DNA of 7,701 nucleotides from NAT127 sp041655035 (lineage in GTDB: Bacteria; Pseudomonadota; Gammaproteobacteria; Pseudomonadales; Porticoccaceae): the NCBI GenBank assembly GCA_041655035.1, contig JBAZCN010000154.1, forward strand, positions 1 through 7,701. Direction: 5' to 3'. The notes under the pieces are model-generated. The model ran no database searches. It saw nothing but the letters and a program-made list of their open reading frames with translations, and had not been told where the DNA came from. Shown here piece after piece: positions 1 through 5,336 of the stretch. Within the stretch, counting starts at the first letter, position 1. Every line of letters starts with the position of its first letter. The translations under genes and the position numbers were made by a program.

Positions 1-1
1 G

Positions 2-1012
2 ATGGGCGCTTCGGCTGTGCTGATATTTGCCGTTCCGGCCAGCCCTCTGGCCCAACCGTGGCCGGTGCTGGCCAGTACGCTCCTGGCCAGTGGCATCGCC
101 ATCAGTTGCGCGCTATGGCTTGGTCCGACTCTGTTGTCATCCGGGCTGGCGGTGGCGCTGACCATCGTCACGATGTTCCTGTTGCGCTGCGTCCACCCGC
201 CGGCCGGCGCGGTGGCGCTGTTGTTGAGCCTTGCGGACGGCGAGTTGCTGGCGCGCGGCTATGCGCTGCTGTGGTATCCGGTGTTGCCCAATGTGCTGGC
301 ACTGCTTGTCGCGGGCCTGATCTATCATCGCCTGTCCGGGTACCGCTATCCCCACGCCGCGGTGGAAAAACCCGGCACCGATATCGCGCCGGGGCTGCCG
401 CCATTATTGGTTCGCGACCTTGACGATGCCCTGGCGGAATACGGTGAATTTCTCGATGTCGGCCGCGACGACCTGGTGGCGCTGTTTCGCCTGGTGGCGG
501 TCAATGCTCTGCATCGCCAACTGGGTCAGGTCTGCTGCCGCGACGTGATGACCCGCAATCCGGTGGCGGTGGAGTACGGTGACTATCTCGATGAAACCTG
601 GAGTCTGTTCCAGCAGTTTCGCTTCAAGGCCATCCCGGTGGTGGACCGCGCCCGCCGGGTGATCGGCATCGTCACCCGGGAGGATATCCTGCGCCGCGCC
701 GGGGTGGACGACCCGCGCAGGGTAGGGCGTCGGGTCCGCCGTTTTGTCGGCCGGGTCCGGGATATCCACGCCAGCAAGCCGGAGGTGGTGGGGCAGGTGA
801 TGTCGTCACCGGTGATCACCATCGATGACGGAATGCCGCTGCTGGAGGCGGTGGCGATATTCTCGGGGCATGGCCATAGCCATTTCCCGGTGATCGATGG
901 CGACCGGCGGCTGGTGGGAATCATCGCCCGGTCGGATGTGCTGCGGGCGCTGTTCGGCTCCATCAGGGAGTCGGTAGGGCTGGAAGTGCCCGGGTCGGGC
1001 GAGGGCGGCTGA
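2..1012 (+). CDS. HPP-family integral membrane protein with two C-terminal CBS domains (5' partial)
   Basis: The frame is open from the left edge. The ATG at position 2 is probably internal, because HPP proteins carry about one more transmembrane segment before the GASAV motif, which here sits at residues 2-6. Residues about 2-110 are hydrophobic with several membrane helices and contain the family signature His-Pro-Pro (residues 65-67, within RCVHPPAGAVALL). After a hydrophilic linker (about 111-178) come two CBS modules: about 179-233 (DVMTRNPVAV to GIVTREDIL) and about 264-318 (QVMSSPVITI to GIIARSDVL). HPP proteins are inner-membrane proteins; some plant and cyanobacterial members transport nitrite. 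Paired CBS domains usually bind adenine nucleotides, so ligand-gated transport is a reasonable inference, but the substrate is unknown. The gene ends 76 bases from the convergent sodB stop. The family call is firm; the function is not. Confidence 0.88.
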   Translation: MGASAVLIFAVPASPLAQPWPVLASTLLASGIAISCALWLGPTLLSSGLAVALTIVTMFLLRCVHPPAGAVALLLSLADGELLARGYALLWYPVLPNVLALLVAGLIYHRLSGYRYPHAAVEKPGTDIAPGLPPLLVRDLDDALAEYGEFLDVGRDDLVALFRLVAVNALHRQLGQVCCRDVMTRNPVAVEYGDYLDETWSLFQQFRFKAIPVVDRARRVIGIVTREDILRRAGVDDPRRVGRRVRRFVGRVRDIHASKPEVVGQVMSSPVITIDDGMPLLEAVAIFSGHGHSHFPVIDGDRRLVGIIARSDVLRALFGSIRESVGLEVPGSGEGG

Positions 1013-1040
1013 GTTTTTGGGCCGCCGGATGGCGGGCGAA

Positions 1041-1074
1041 GGCAGCGGGCTCTCCGTGAGCGGCGCCCGCTGCC
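1041..1074. terminator. GC-rich hairpin between convergent genes, possible bidirectional terminator
   Basis: A perfect 10-bp stem, GGCAGCGGGC (1041-1050) pairing with GCCCGCTGCC (1065-1074), has a 14-base loop. It lies in the short gap between the HPP-CBS stop and the sodB stop, where a shared terminator would be expected. No T-run follows the stem on either strand, so intrinsic termination is uncertain. It may instead protect the 3' ends or assist Rho-dependent termination. Confidence 0.5.
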
Positions 1075-1088
1075 CTGCCGCGGTGGGA

Positions 1089-1670
1089 TCAGCCGGCGTA
1101 GTTAGTGGCGACGAAATCCCAGTTGACCAGATTCCAGAATGCTTCGACGTATTTCGGGCGCAGATTGCGGTAGTCGATGTAGTAGGCGTGCTCCCACACA
1201 TCGCAGGTCAGCAGCGGTGTCTTGCCTTCGGTCAGTGGGCAACCGGCGGCGCCCATGTTGACGATTTCGACGGAGCCGTCGCTGTTTTTCACCAGCCAGG
1301 TCCAGCCTGAACCAAAGTTGCCGGCGGCAGAGGCCGAGAACTTTTCCTTGAACTCGGCGATGGAGCCGTAGGCCTTGGCAATGGCATCGGCCAGTGCGCC
1401 GGTCGGCTCGCCGCCGCCATTGGGGCTCAGGCAATTCCAGTAGAACGTGTGGTTCCAGATTTGCGCGGCGTTGTTGTAGATGCCGCCGGAAGAGGCCTTG
1501 ATGATTTCTTCCAGGCTCTTGCCTTCGAATTCAGTGCCGGGCACCAGCTTGTTGAGGTTGACCACGTAAGTGTTGTGGTGCTTGCCGTGGTGATATTCGA
1601 GGGTTTCCTGGGAGATATGGGGAGCCAGGGCATCCAGGGCGTAGGGGAGTTCAGGCAGGGTGAACGACAT
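1089..1670 (-). CDS. sodB: Superoxide dismutase [Fe], SodB
   Basis: Cytoplasmic iron superoxide dismutase converts superoxide to hydrogen peroxide and oxygen. The 193-residue product has the same length as E. coli SodB and matches it from the first residues (MSFTLPELPYALDALAPHIS) to the end. The four metal ligands are all present: His27 (EYHHGKHH), His74 (IWNHTFYW), Asp157 and His161 (DVWEHAYYIDY). Gln70 in NNAAQIWNH is the N-terminal active-site glutamine position typical of the Fe form rather than the Mn form. I chose the ATG at 1670-1668: a Shine-Dalgarno TAAGGA lies 8 bases upstream of it, whereas the in-frame ATG three codons earlier (1679-1677) overlaps that motif. The gene is convergent with the HPP-CBS gene and divergent from the PuuD-like gene. 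In enterics and pseudomonads sodB is controlled by iron through Fur and small RNAs (RyhB or PrrF). I see no clear Fur box here. Confidence 0.97.
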   Translation of the reverse strand: MSFTLPELPYALDALAPHISQETLEYHHGKHHNTYVVNLNKLVPGTEFEGKSLEEIIKASSGGIYNNAAQIWNHTFYWNCLSPNGGGEPTGALADAIAKAYGSIAEFKEKFSASAAGNFGSGWTWLVKNSDGSVEIVNMGAAGCPLTEGKTPLLTCDVWEHAYYIDYRNLRPKYVEAFWNLVNWDFVATNYAG

Positions 1671-1678
1671 GATAACCA

Positions 1679-1684
1679 TCCTTA
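1679..1684 (-). promoter_or_regulatory. Ribosome binding site that decides the sodB start
   Basis: On the - strand the motif TAAGGA ends 8 bases before the ATG at 1670-1668. The upstream in-frame ATG (1679-1677) begins at the motif's last base, so it cannot use it. This supports a product starting MSFTLPEL, which agrees with the family N-terminus. Confidence 0.75.
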
Positions 1685-1759
1685 CTTCGTAGCAGCTTCA
1701 AAAGCGACCCGCCGCCGTATCCGCACCGGGTAGTCCGGGGGCGAGTCAATCTGGGGAGG

Positions 1760-1779
1760 CTCCACGGGCTGGCGTGGAG
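1760..1779 (-). repeat. Inverted repeat in the sodB leader
   Basis: CTCCACG (1760-1766) is perfectly complementary to CGTGGAG (1773-1779) around a 6-base loop. It lies just downstream of the candidate sodB -10, so it could form a hairpin at the 5' end of the transcript or be a protein operator. The role is unknown. Confidence 0.5.
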
Positions 1780-1786
1780 TGCTCTT

Positions 1787-1792
1787 ATTCTA
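1787..1792 (-). promoter_or_regulatory. Candidate -10 box for sodB
   Basis: The - strand reads TAGAAT here (consensus TATAAT, one mismatch) in a locally AT-richer patch about 117 bases before the sodB ATG. No good -35 box is seen at 16-18 bases upstream, so the call rests on the -10 and its location. It would give a leader of roughly 110 bases with the 1760-1779 hairpin near its 5' end. Confidence 0.35.
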
Positions 1793-1904
1793 GCAAAGAC
1801 TGAGTGGATTAGTAGGGCATGAGTGGTTCTTTATGACACCAGGGTGCCGGAGAAGCGCTGCCGGCTGCCAGCCGGCCGGCCTTTCGAAGTCATGGCGTAG
1901 GGGT

Positions 1905-1910
1905 TACAAT
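1905..1910 (+). promoter_or_regulatory. Candidate -10 box for the puuD-like gene
   Basis: TACAAT differs from the TATAAT consensus at one base and lies 107 bases before the ATG at 2018. The hexamer at the usual -35 distance (TTTCGA, 1882-1887, 17-base spacer) is poor. A leader of about 100 bases with two stem-loops would follow. Confidence 0.35.
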
Positions 1911-1946
1911 CCACTGGCTGCCGCCTGTGCGAGGTTTCTGGCCGGA

Positions 1947-1985
1947 GCGCCGTGAAGCGTGGCGCCTGCGACATACCGTTGCAGG
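1947..1985 (+). repeat. Two adjacent stem-loops in the puuD-like gene leader
   Basis: GCGCC (1947-1951) pairs with GGCGC (1961-1965) around a 9-base loop. Immediately after, CCTGCGAC (1965-1972) pairs with GTTGCAGG (1978-1985) around ATACC, giving 8 bp with one G-T pair. The two share base 1965. The second ends 18 bases before the Shine-Dalgarno GAAGG (2004-2008). They may be incidental in GC-rich DNA or may shape translation. Confidence 0.4.
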
Positions 1986-2017
1986 TACAACAACTATAAG
2001 TGCGAAGGTAGAACATT

Positions 2018-2680
2018 ATGAGCAATATTCTCACCATGGAGTTTGTCAATTTTCTGGTTCGCTGGGGGCATTTGCTGTTCGGCATTACCTGGATCGGCAT
2101 GCTGTACTATTTCAATTTCGTCCAGGGCGCCTATTTCAAGGAGGCCGGCCCCGACGCGCTCAAGGACGCCAAGGCAAAGCTGGCGCCGCGGGCGCTGTGG
2201 TGGTTCCGCTGGGGGGCGATGGCAACTTTCCTGACCGGGGTGGTGCTGCTGGGCATGATGTCCCATGGCCCAAACCTGCTGAATGATTACATCGTTATCG
2301 GCGCGACCCTCGGTGTACTGATGTTCCTCAACGTGTGGCTGGTGATCTGGCCCAATCAGCAGATCGCCCTGGGGCTCAAGAGCGGCGGTGATCCCGCCGT
2401 GGCCGGGGCCAAGGCCCTGCTGGCGTCGCGCACCAATGTGCTGTTCTCCGGCCCGATGGCTTTCGCGATGCTGGCTTCCCCGCACCTCGGCTATTCCACC
2501 GGACACCTGCTCAGCGCCGCGGGCGGCGGACTGGGGATGTACCTGGCCCTGGCGATCATCGCTTTGCTGGAAGTGAATGCCCTTGTCGGCAAGCAGGGGC
2601 CGTTGACCAAGGTCTCGGGCGTCATCCATTGCAGCATTGCCCTGACCATTATCCTGGTGCTGTTGCTCGCACTGCTGTGA
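2018..2680 (+). CDS. PuuD-like (urate oxidase N-terminal domain family) membrane protein, short form without cytochrome c
   Basis: The 220-residue integral membrane protein has about six hydrophobic segments: residues 9-33, 63-82, 91-111, about 141-155 (weak), 166-189 and 201-220. The N-terminal region (FLVRWGHLLFGITWIGMLYY), the WWFRWGAMATFLTG stretch (61-74) and NVWLVIWPNQQ (105-115) recall the membrane domain of the PuuD urate hydroxylase family. Full-length PuuD is roughly twice this size and ends in a cytochrome c domain; no CxxCH motif exists here. This form therefore either passes electrons to a separate cytochrome or has another role, so I give no gene symbol. His18 and His204 lie in predicted membrane segments and could bind a cofactor, which is inference. 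The start is well placed: GAAGG at 2004-2008 is 9 bases before the ATG. No purine catabolism genes are nearby. A strong terminator follows, making this a single-gene unit divergent from sodB. Confidence 0.78.
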   Translation: MSNILTMEFVNFLVRWGHLLFGITWIGMLYYFNFVQGAYFKEAGPDALKDAKAKLAPRALWWFRWGAMATFLTGVVLLGMMSHGPNLLNDYIVIGATLGVLMFLNVWLVIWPNQQIALGLKSGGDPAVAGAKALLASRTNVLFSGPMAFAMLASPHLGYSTGHLLSAAGGGLGMYLALAIIALLEVNALVGKQGPLTKVSGVIHCSIALTIILVLLLALL

Positions 2681-2698
2681 TCGCCGGGCTCCGCCCGC

Positions 2699-2723
2699 AA
2701 GCCGGCCTGGAGCCGGCTTTTTT
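2699..2723 (+). terminator. Rho-independent terminator of the puuD-like gene
   Basis: AAGCCGGC (2699-2706) pairs with GCCGGCTT (2712-2719) around loop CTGGA, and the right arm runs into six T's (2718-2723). It lies 19 bases after the stop codon. Confidence 0.9.
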
Positions 2724-2737
2724 GTGCGTCAGTGGTG

Positions 2738-2743
2738 TATAAT
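2738..2743 (+). promoter_or_regulatory. -10 box for the coiled-coil gene
   Basis: A perfect TATAAT is followed by the GC-rich stretch GCGCCC. It lies 39 bases before the ATG at 2783. The normal -35 position falls on the terminator stem and T-run just upstream and matches consensus poorly. Confidence 0.65.
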
Positions 2744-2782
2744 GCGCCCTCTTTTTTATTTCGCCGGCCGGATACAGACCTT

Positions 2783-3583
2783 ATGAGTGACAAGGACTTC
2801 AGGCGTTTTGATCCCATCGTCCCCGAGAGGGACGGCCCGTTGCCACAAGGGACGAGCGGCAAAGCCTCCTTTGTGGCTGATGAGGGCCGCCGCGAGACGG
2901 CGAAAGGCCGCGGCAAGTCCGCCGCAGGGCGCGCCGGCAAGCCGTGGCTGCTTTATCTGTGCCTGGTGGCGCTGGTCGGCCTGGCAGTGTTCTCCTGGTA
3001 CCAGAGCCGGGTGCTGGCAGATCTCAGCACGCGTTTCAGCCAGTTGTCGGCGCGCATCGAGTCCACCGACGAATCCCTTAACCAGTCGGGCACCACACTC
3101 AGTCTGAAGATCCGTGAACAGGAGGAAAAACTGGCGGAGCACTGGACCGAAATCCGCAAGCTGTGGGGGATCTCCTACGATACCAACCGCAAGGCCATCG
3201 CCGACAATACCAAGGCGATCGACGGCTTCAAAACCAGCATCGCCAATATCCAGGCCGGGCTGAAAAAGACGGAAACATCGTTGGCGGCCATTCAGCAGTC
3301 GGTGGCGACGGCCAGCAAGCAGGCCGAGGAGTCGAGCAAGGGCGTCGCGGCCATTCGCAATTCCACCCTCGGGGCGGCGGCGCAGGTGGATGAGCTGCGC
3401 GACAAGGTCAACAAGATGTCCGAGAGCCTGGCAACCACCAATACCACGGTCAACCAGTTGCGCACCGATCTGACACGCAGGGTCGGCGAAAACGAGCAGG
3501 CGATCCGGGCCATGGACAGCTACCGTTCCCAGATCAACCAACAGCTCAACCAACTGCGTCAACAGTTGGGTGGGGCGCCCTGA
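2783..3583 (+). CDS. Single-pass inner-membrane protein with long periplasmic coiled coil, function unknown
   Basis: The product has 266 residues. Residues 1-53 are hydrophilic, with a basic run just before the membrane (RRETAKGRGKSAAGRAGK, 36-53). One transmembrane helix follows at about 54-72 (PWLLYLCLVALVGLAVFSW). Residues about 75-262 are rich in Gln, Ala, Asn, Thr, Lys and Glu with heptad-like spacing of hydrophobic residues, which predicts a long helical coiled coil. The positive-inside rule places the N-terminus in the cytoplasm and the coiled coil in the periplasm. There are no catalytic motifs, and the only cysteine (C60) is in the membrane helix. I chose the ATG at 2783 because the longer reading from GTG at 2732 would start upstream of the -10 box. 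The ribosome binding site is weak (GGAT about 10 bases upstream). I do not recognise a characterised family. It ends 68 bases before the fumarase start with no terminator between. A scaffold or envelope role would be inference only. Confidence 0.85.
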   Translation: MSDKDFRRFDPIVPERDGPLPQGTSGKASFVADEGRRETAKGRGKSAAGRAGKPWLLYLCLVALVGLAVFSWYQSRVLADLSTRFSQLSARIESTDESLNQSGTTLSLKIREQEEKLAEHWTEIRKLWGISYDTNRKAIADNTKAIDGFKTSIANIQAGLKKTETSLAAIQQSVATASKQAEESSKGVAAIRNSTLGAAAQVDELRDKVNKMSESLATTNTTVNQLRTDLTRRVGENEQAIRAMDSYRSQINQQLNQLRQQLGGAP

Positions 3584-3587
3584 CCAT

Positions 3588-3615
3588 TCAAATGGCGGTG
3601 AATATTCAGTAGAAT
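3588..3615 (+). promoter_or_regulatory. Candidate sigma-70 promoter for fumarase
   Basis: TTCAAA (3588-3593, four of six matches to TTGACA) is followed after 16 bases by TAGAAT (3610-3615, one mismatch to TATAAT). A GC-rich discriminator GCGCCGCCCC follows. It starts right after the stop of the coiled-coil gene and lies 36 bases before the fumarase ATG. Confidence 0.55.
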
Positions 3616-3651
3616 GCGCCGCCCCGACATCCCCTCGAAGTGAGAGTAGCC

Positions 3652-5169
3652 ATGACTGTTATTCGCCAGGATGACCTGATCCAGAGCGTTGCCGACGCCC
3701 TGCAATTCATTTCCTACTACCATCCGGTGGATTTCATCGCGGCAGTCGACGAAGCGTACCAGCGCGAGGAGTCGGCGGCGGCAAGGGATGCATTGGCGCA
3801 GATCCTCATCAACTCGCGCATGTGCGCCATGGGCCACCGGCCGATCTGCCAGGACACCGGCATCGTCACGGCTTTCCTGCGAGTGGGGATGAACGTCCAG
3901 TGGGAGGCTGACATGTCGATCACCGATATGGTCAACGAAGGTGTGCGCCGGGCCTACGCCAACCCCGACAACGTGCTGCGCGCCTCGATCCTGGCGGACC
4001 CGGACGGCGCCCGCAACAACACCGGCGACAATACCCCGGCGGTCGTGCACTACGAAATCGTCCCGGGTGACACTGTCGAGGTGCATGTCGCCGCCAAGGG
4101 GGGTGGTTCCGAGGCGAAATCGAAGTTCGCCATGCTCAATCCCTCCGATTCCGTGGTCGACTGGGTACTGGAGCAGGTGCCGAAGATGGGCGCCGGCTGG
4201 TGCCCTCCGGGGATGCTCGGTATCGGCATCGGCGGCACGGCGGAAAAGGCCATGCTGCTGGCCAAGGAAGCCCTGCTCGATCCCATCGATATCCATGAGC
4301 TGCGCCGCCAGGGTGCAGCAAATCGCGCCGAGCAGCTGCGCCTCGAGCTGATGGACAAGGTCAACGCCCTCGGTATCGGCGCCCAGGGCCTCGGCGGCCT
4401 GACCACGGTGCTCGACGTCAAGGTCAAGGATTTCCCAACCCACGCCGCCAACAAGGCGATCGCCATGATCCCCAATTGCGCGGCCACCCGCCATACCCAT
4501 TTCACCCTCGATGGCAGCGGCCCTGCGCGGCTCGAGCCGCCATCGCTGGAGCACTGGCCGGAAGTGAGCTGGGACGTTGGTGACAGCGTGCGCCGGGTCG
4601 ATCTCGACACCGTGACCCACGCCGACATTCAGGACTGGAAGCCCGGCGAAACCGTGTTGCTGTCCGGCAAGCTGCTCACCGGCCGCGACGCCGCCCACAA
4701 GAAGATGGTGGATATGATCGGCAATGGCGAAACCCTGCCAGTGGACTTCACCAACCGTTTCATCTATTACGTCGGCCCGGTGGATCCGGTCGGCAGTGAG
4801 GTGGTTGGCCCTGCCGGCCCCACGACGGCGACCCGTATGGACAAATTCACCCGCACCATGCTGGAGAAGACAGGCCTGATCGGCATGGTCGGCAAGGCCG
4901 AGCGCGGCCCGCTGGCGATCGAGGCGATCCGCGACAACAAAGCGGTTTACCTGATGGCTGTCGGCGGCGCCGCCTACCTCGTGTCCAAGGCGATCACCGC
5001 GTCCAAAGTCGTCGCTTTCCCCGAACTGGGCATGGAGGCAGTGTACGAGTTCGAGGTCAAGGATATGCCGGTGACCGTTGCCGTGGACGTCAAGGGCGAA
5101 TCCGTGCACCAGACGGGCCCCAGGCAGTGGCAGGCGATTATCGAAGAAAAAAATCTGACCTTGGCATGA
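3652..5169 (+). CDS. Fumarate hydratase, class I ([4Fe-4S])
   Basis: This enzyme interconverts fumarate and (S)-malate in the TCA cycle, in the cytoplasm. The 505-residue chain joins the alpha (TtdA-like) and beta (TtdB-like) domains of the class I hydro-lyases and is slightly shorter than E. coli FumA. The three cluster cysteines are visible: Cys66 (RPICQDTGI), Cys184 (GAGWCPPGMLGIGIGG) and Cys276 (PNCAATRH). Other family stretches are KGGGSEAKSKF (149-159), SGKLLTGRDAAHKKM (338-352), GPAGPTTATRMD (386-397) and MVGKAERGP (412-420). The start is the ATG at 3652, with GAGAG 5 bases upstream; an in-frame GTG at 3640 would add four residues and has poorer support. The symbol varies between genera (fumA, fumB), so none is given. 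The solvent-exposed cluster makes such enzymes sensitive to superoxide and iron loss, which makes nearby sodB notable but not proof of shared control. It has its own candidate promoter. An open frame of 516 codons on the opposite strand is a composition effect. Confidence 0.96.
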   Translation: MTVIRQDDLIQSVADALQFISYYHPVDFIAAVDEAYQREESAAARDALAQILINSRMCAMGHRPICQDTGIVTAFLRVGMNVQWEADMSITDMVNEGVRRAYANPDNVLRASILADPDGARNNTGDNTPAVVHYEIVPGDTVEVHVAAKGGGSEAKSKFAMLNPSDSVVDWVLEQVPKMGAGWCPPGMLGIGIGGTAEKAMLLAKEALLDPIDIHELRRQGAANRAEQLRLELMDKVNALGIGAQGLGGLTTVLDVKVKDFPTHAANKAIAMIPNCAATRHTHFTLDGSGPARLEPPSLEHWPEVSWDVGDSVRRVDLDTVTHADIQDWKPGETVLLSGKLLTGRDAAHKKMVDMIGNGETLPVDFTNRFIYYVGPVDPVGSEVVGPAGPTTATRMDKFTRTMLEKTGLIGMVGKAERGPLAIEAIRDNKAVYLMAVGGAAYLVSKAITASKVVAFPELGMEAVYEFEVKDMPVTVAVDVKGESVHQTGPRQWQAIIEEKNLTLA

Positions 5170-5187
5170 CCGTTTGTCGGGTTTTTT
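5169..5187 (+). terminator. Weak candidate terminator after fumarase
   Basis: A short imperfect stem overlaps the fumarase stop (ACCG, 5169-5172, against CGGGT, 5178-5182) and is followed by six T's (5182-5187). The stem is only 3-4 bp, so the call depends mainly on the T-run and its position. Confidence 0.35.
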
Positions 5188-5198
5188 GTACGTTCATC

Positions 5199-5235
5199 CC
5201 CAGAGTGTTGCCGAAATGAGATTTGAAGCTCTGGG
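5199..5235. repeat. Inverted repeat upstream of the OmpA-family gene
   Basis: CCCAGAG (5199-5205) is the exact reverse complement of CTCTGGG (5229-5235), with 23 bases between. It brackets the candidate -35 box of the next gene, so it could be an operator. It could also be a second hairpin of the fumarase 3' region. Confidence 0.4.
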
Positions 5236-5250
5236 AAAACGGTCTATTAT
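5223..5250 (+). promoter_or_regulatory. Candidate promoter for the OmpA-family gene
   Basis: TTGAAG (5223-5228, four of six matches) is followed after 16 bases by TATTAT (5245-5250, one mismatch). It would give a leader of about 80 bases. A perfect TTGACA at 5302-5307 has no -10 at the right distance, and CATAAT at 5294-5299 has only a poor -35, so both are less likely. Confidence 0.4.
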
Positions 5251-5263
5251 TGGGCATGTGAAG

Positions 5264-5287
5264 CAGGTCACTGTAATAACGTGCCTG
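5264..5287 (+). repeat. Stem-loop in the leader of the OmpA-family gene
   Basis: CAGGTCAC (5264-5271) pairs with GTGCCTG (5281-5287) as a 7-bp stem with one bulged T and a 9-base loop. Leaders of outer membrane protein mRNAs are often structured and targeted by small RNAs; a role here is inference. Confidence 0.35.
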
Positions 5288-5336
5288 ATTATCCATAATG
5301 CTTGACAAGAATTTTTCATGAAAAGAGGGAATCTTT

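Larger units (their letters stand above)
1671..2017. other. Divergent intergenic region between sodB and the puuD-like gene
   Basis: This stretch of 347 bases has no supported gene. It holds the sodB leader and a candidate -10 on the - strand, and a candidate -10 plus a leader of about 100 bases for the + strand gene. Several inverted repeats lie in it: 1760-1779 (7-bp stem), 1860-1876 (GCCGGC, loop TGCCA, GCCGGC), 1947-1965 (5-bp stem) and 1965-1985 (8-bp stem with one G-T pair). Open frames crossing it lack a ribosome binding site and family resemblance. I see no tRNA and no clear Fur box. Confidence 0.7.

Noticed and set aside
1671..2017. Fur box controlling sodB
   Set aside because: I looked for GATAATGATAATCATTATC-like sequence on both strands and saw no convincing match; any iron control would have to act in another way.
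2756..3562. 268-codon open frame on the - strand over the coiled-coil gene
   Set aside because: The + strand reading has a coherent membrane helix, a coiled coil and a promoter; the antisense reading has no start signals and shadow-like composition.
3559..5109. 516-codon open frame on the - strand across the whole fumarase gene
   Set aside because: It lies opposite a clear class I fumarase, has no ribosome binding site or recognisable domain, and its His/Asp/Gly/Val-rich composition is typical of an antisense shadow in GC-rich coding DNA.
5302..5307. Perfect TTGACA resembling a -35 box just before the OmpA-family gene
   Set aside because: No -10 box exists 16-18 bases downstream, where the ribosome binding site lies instead.
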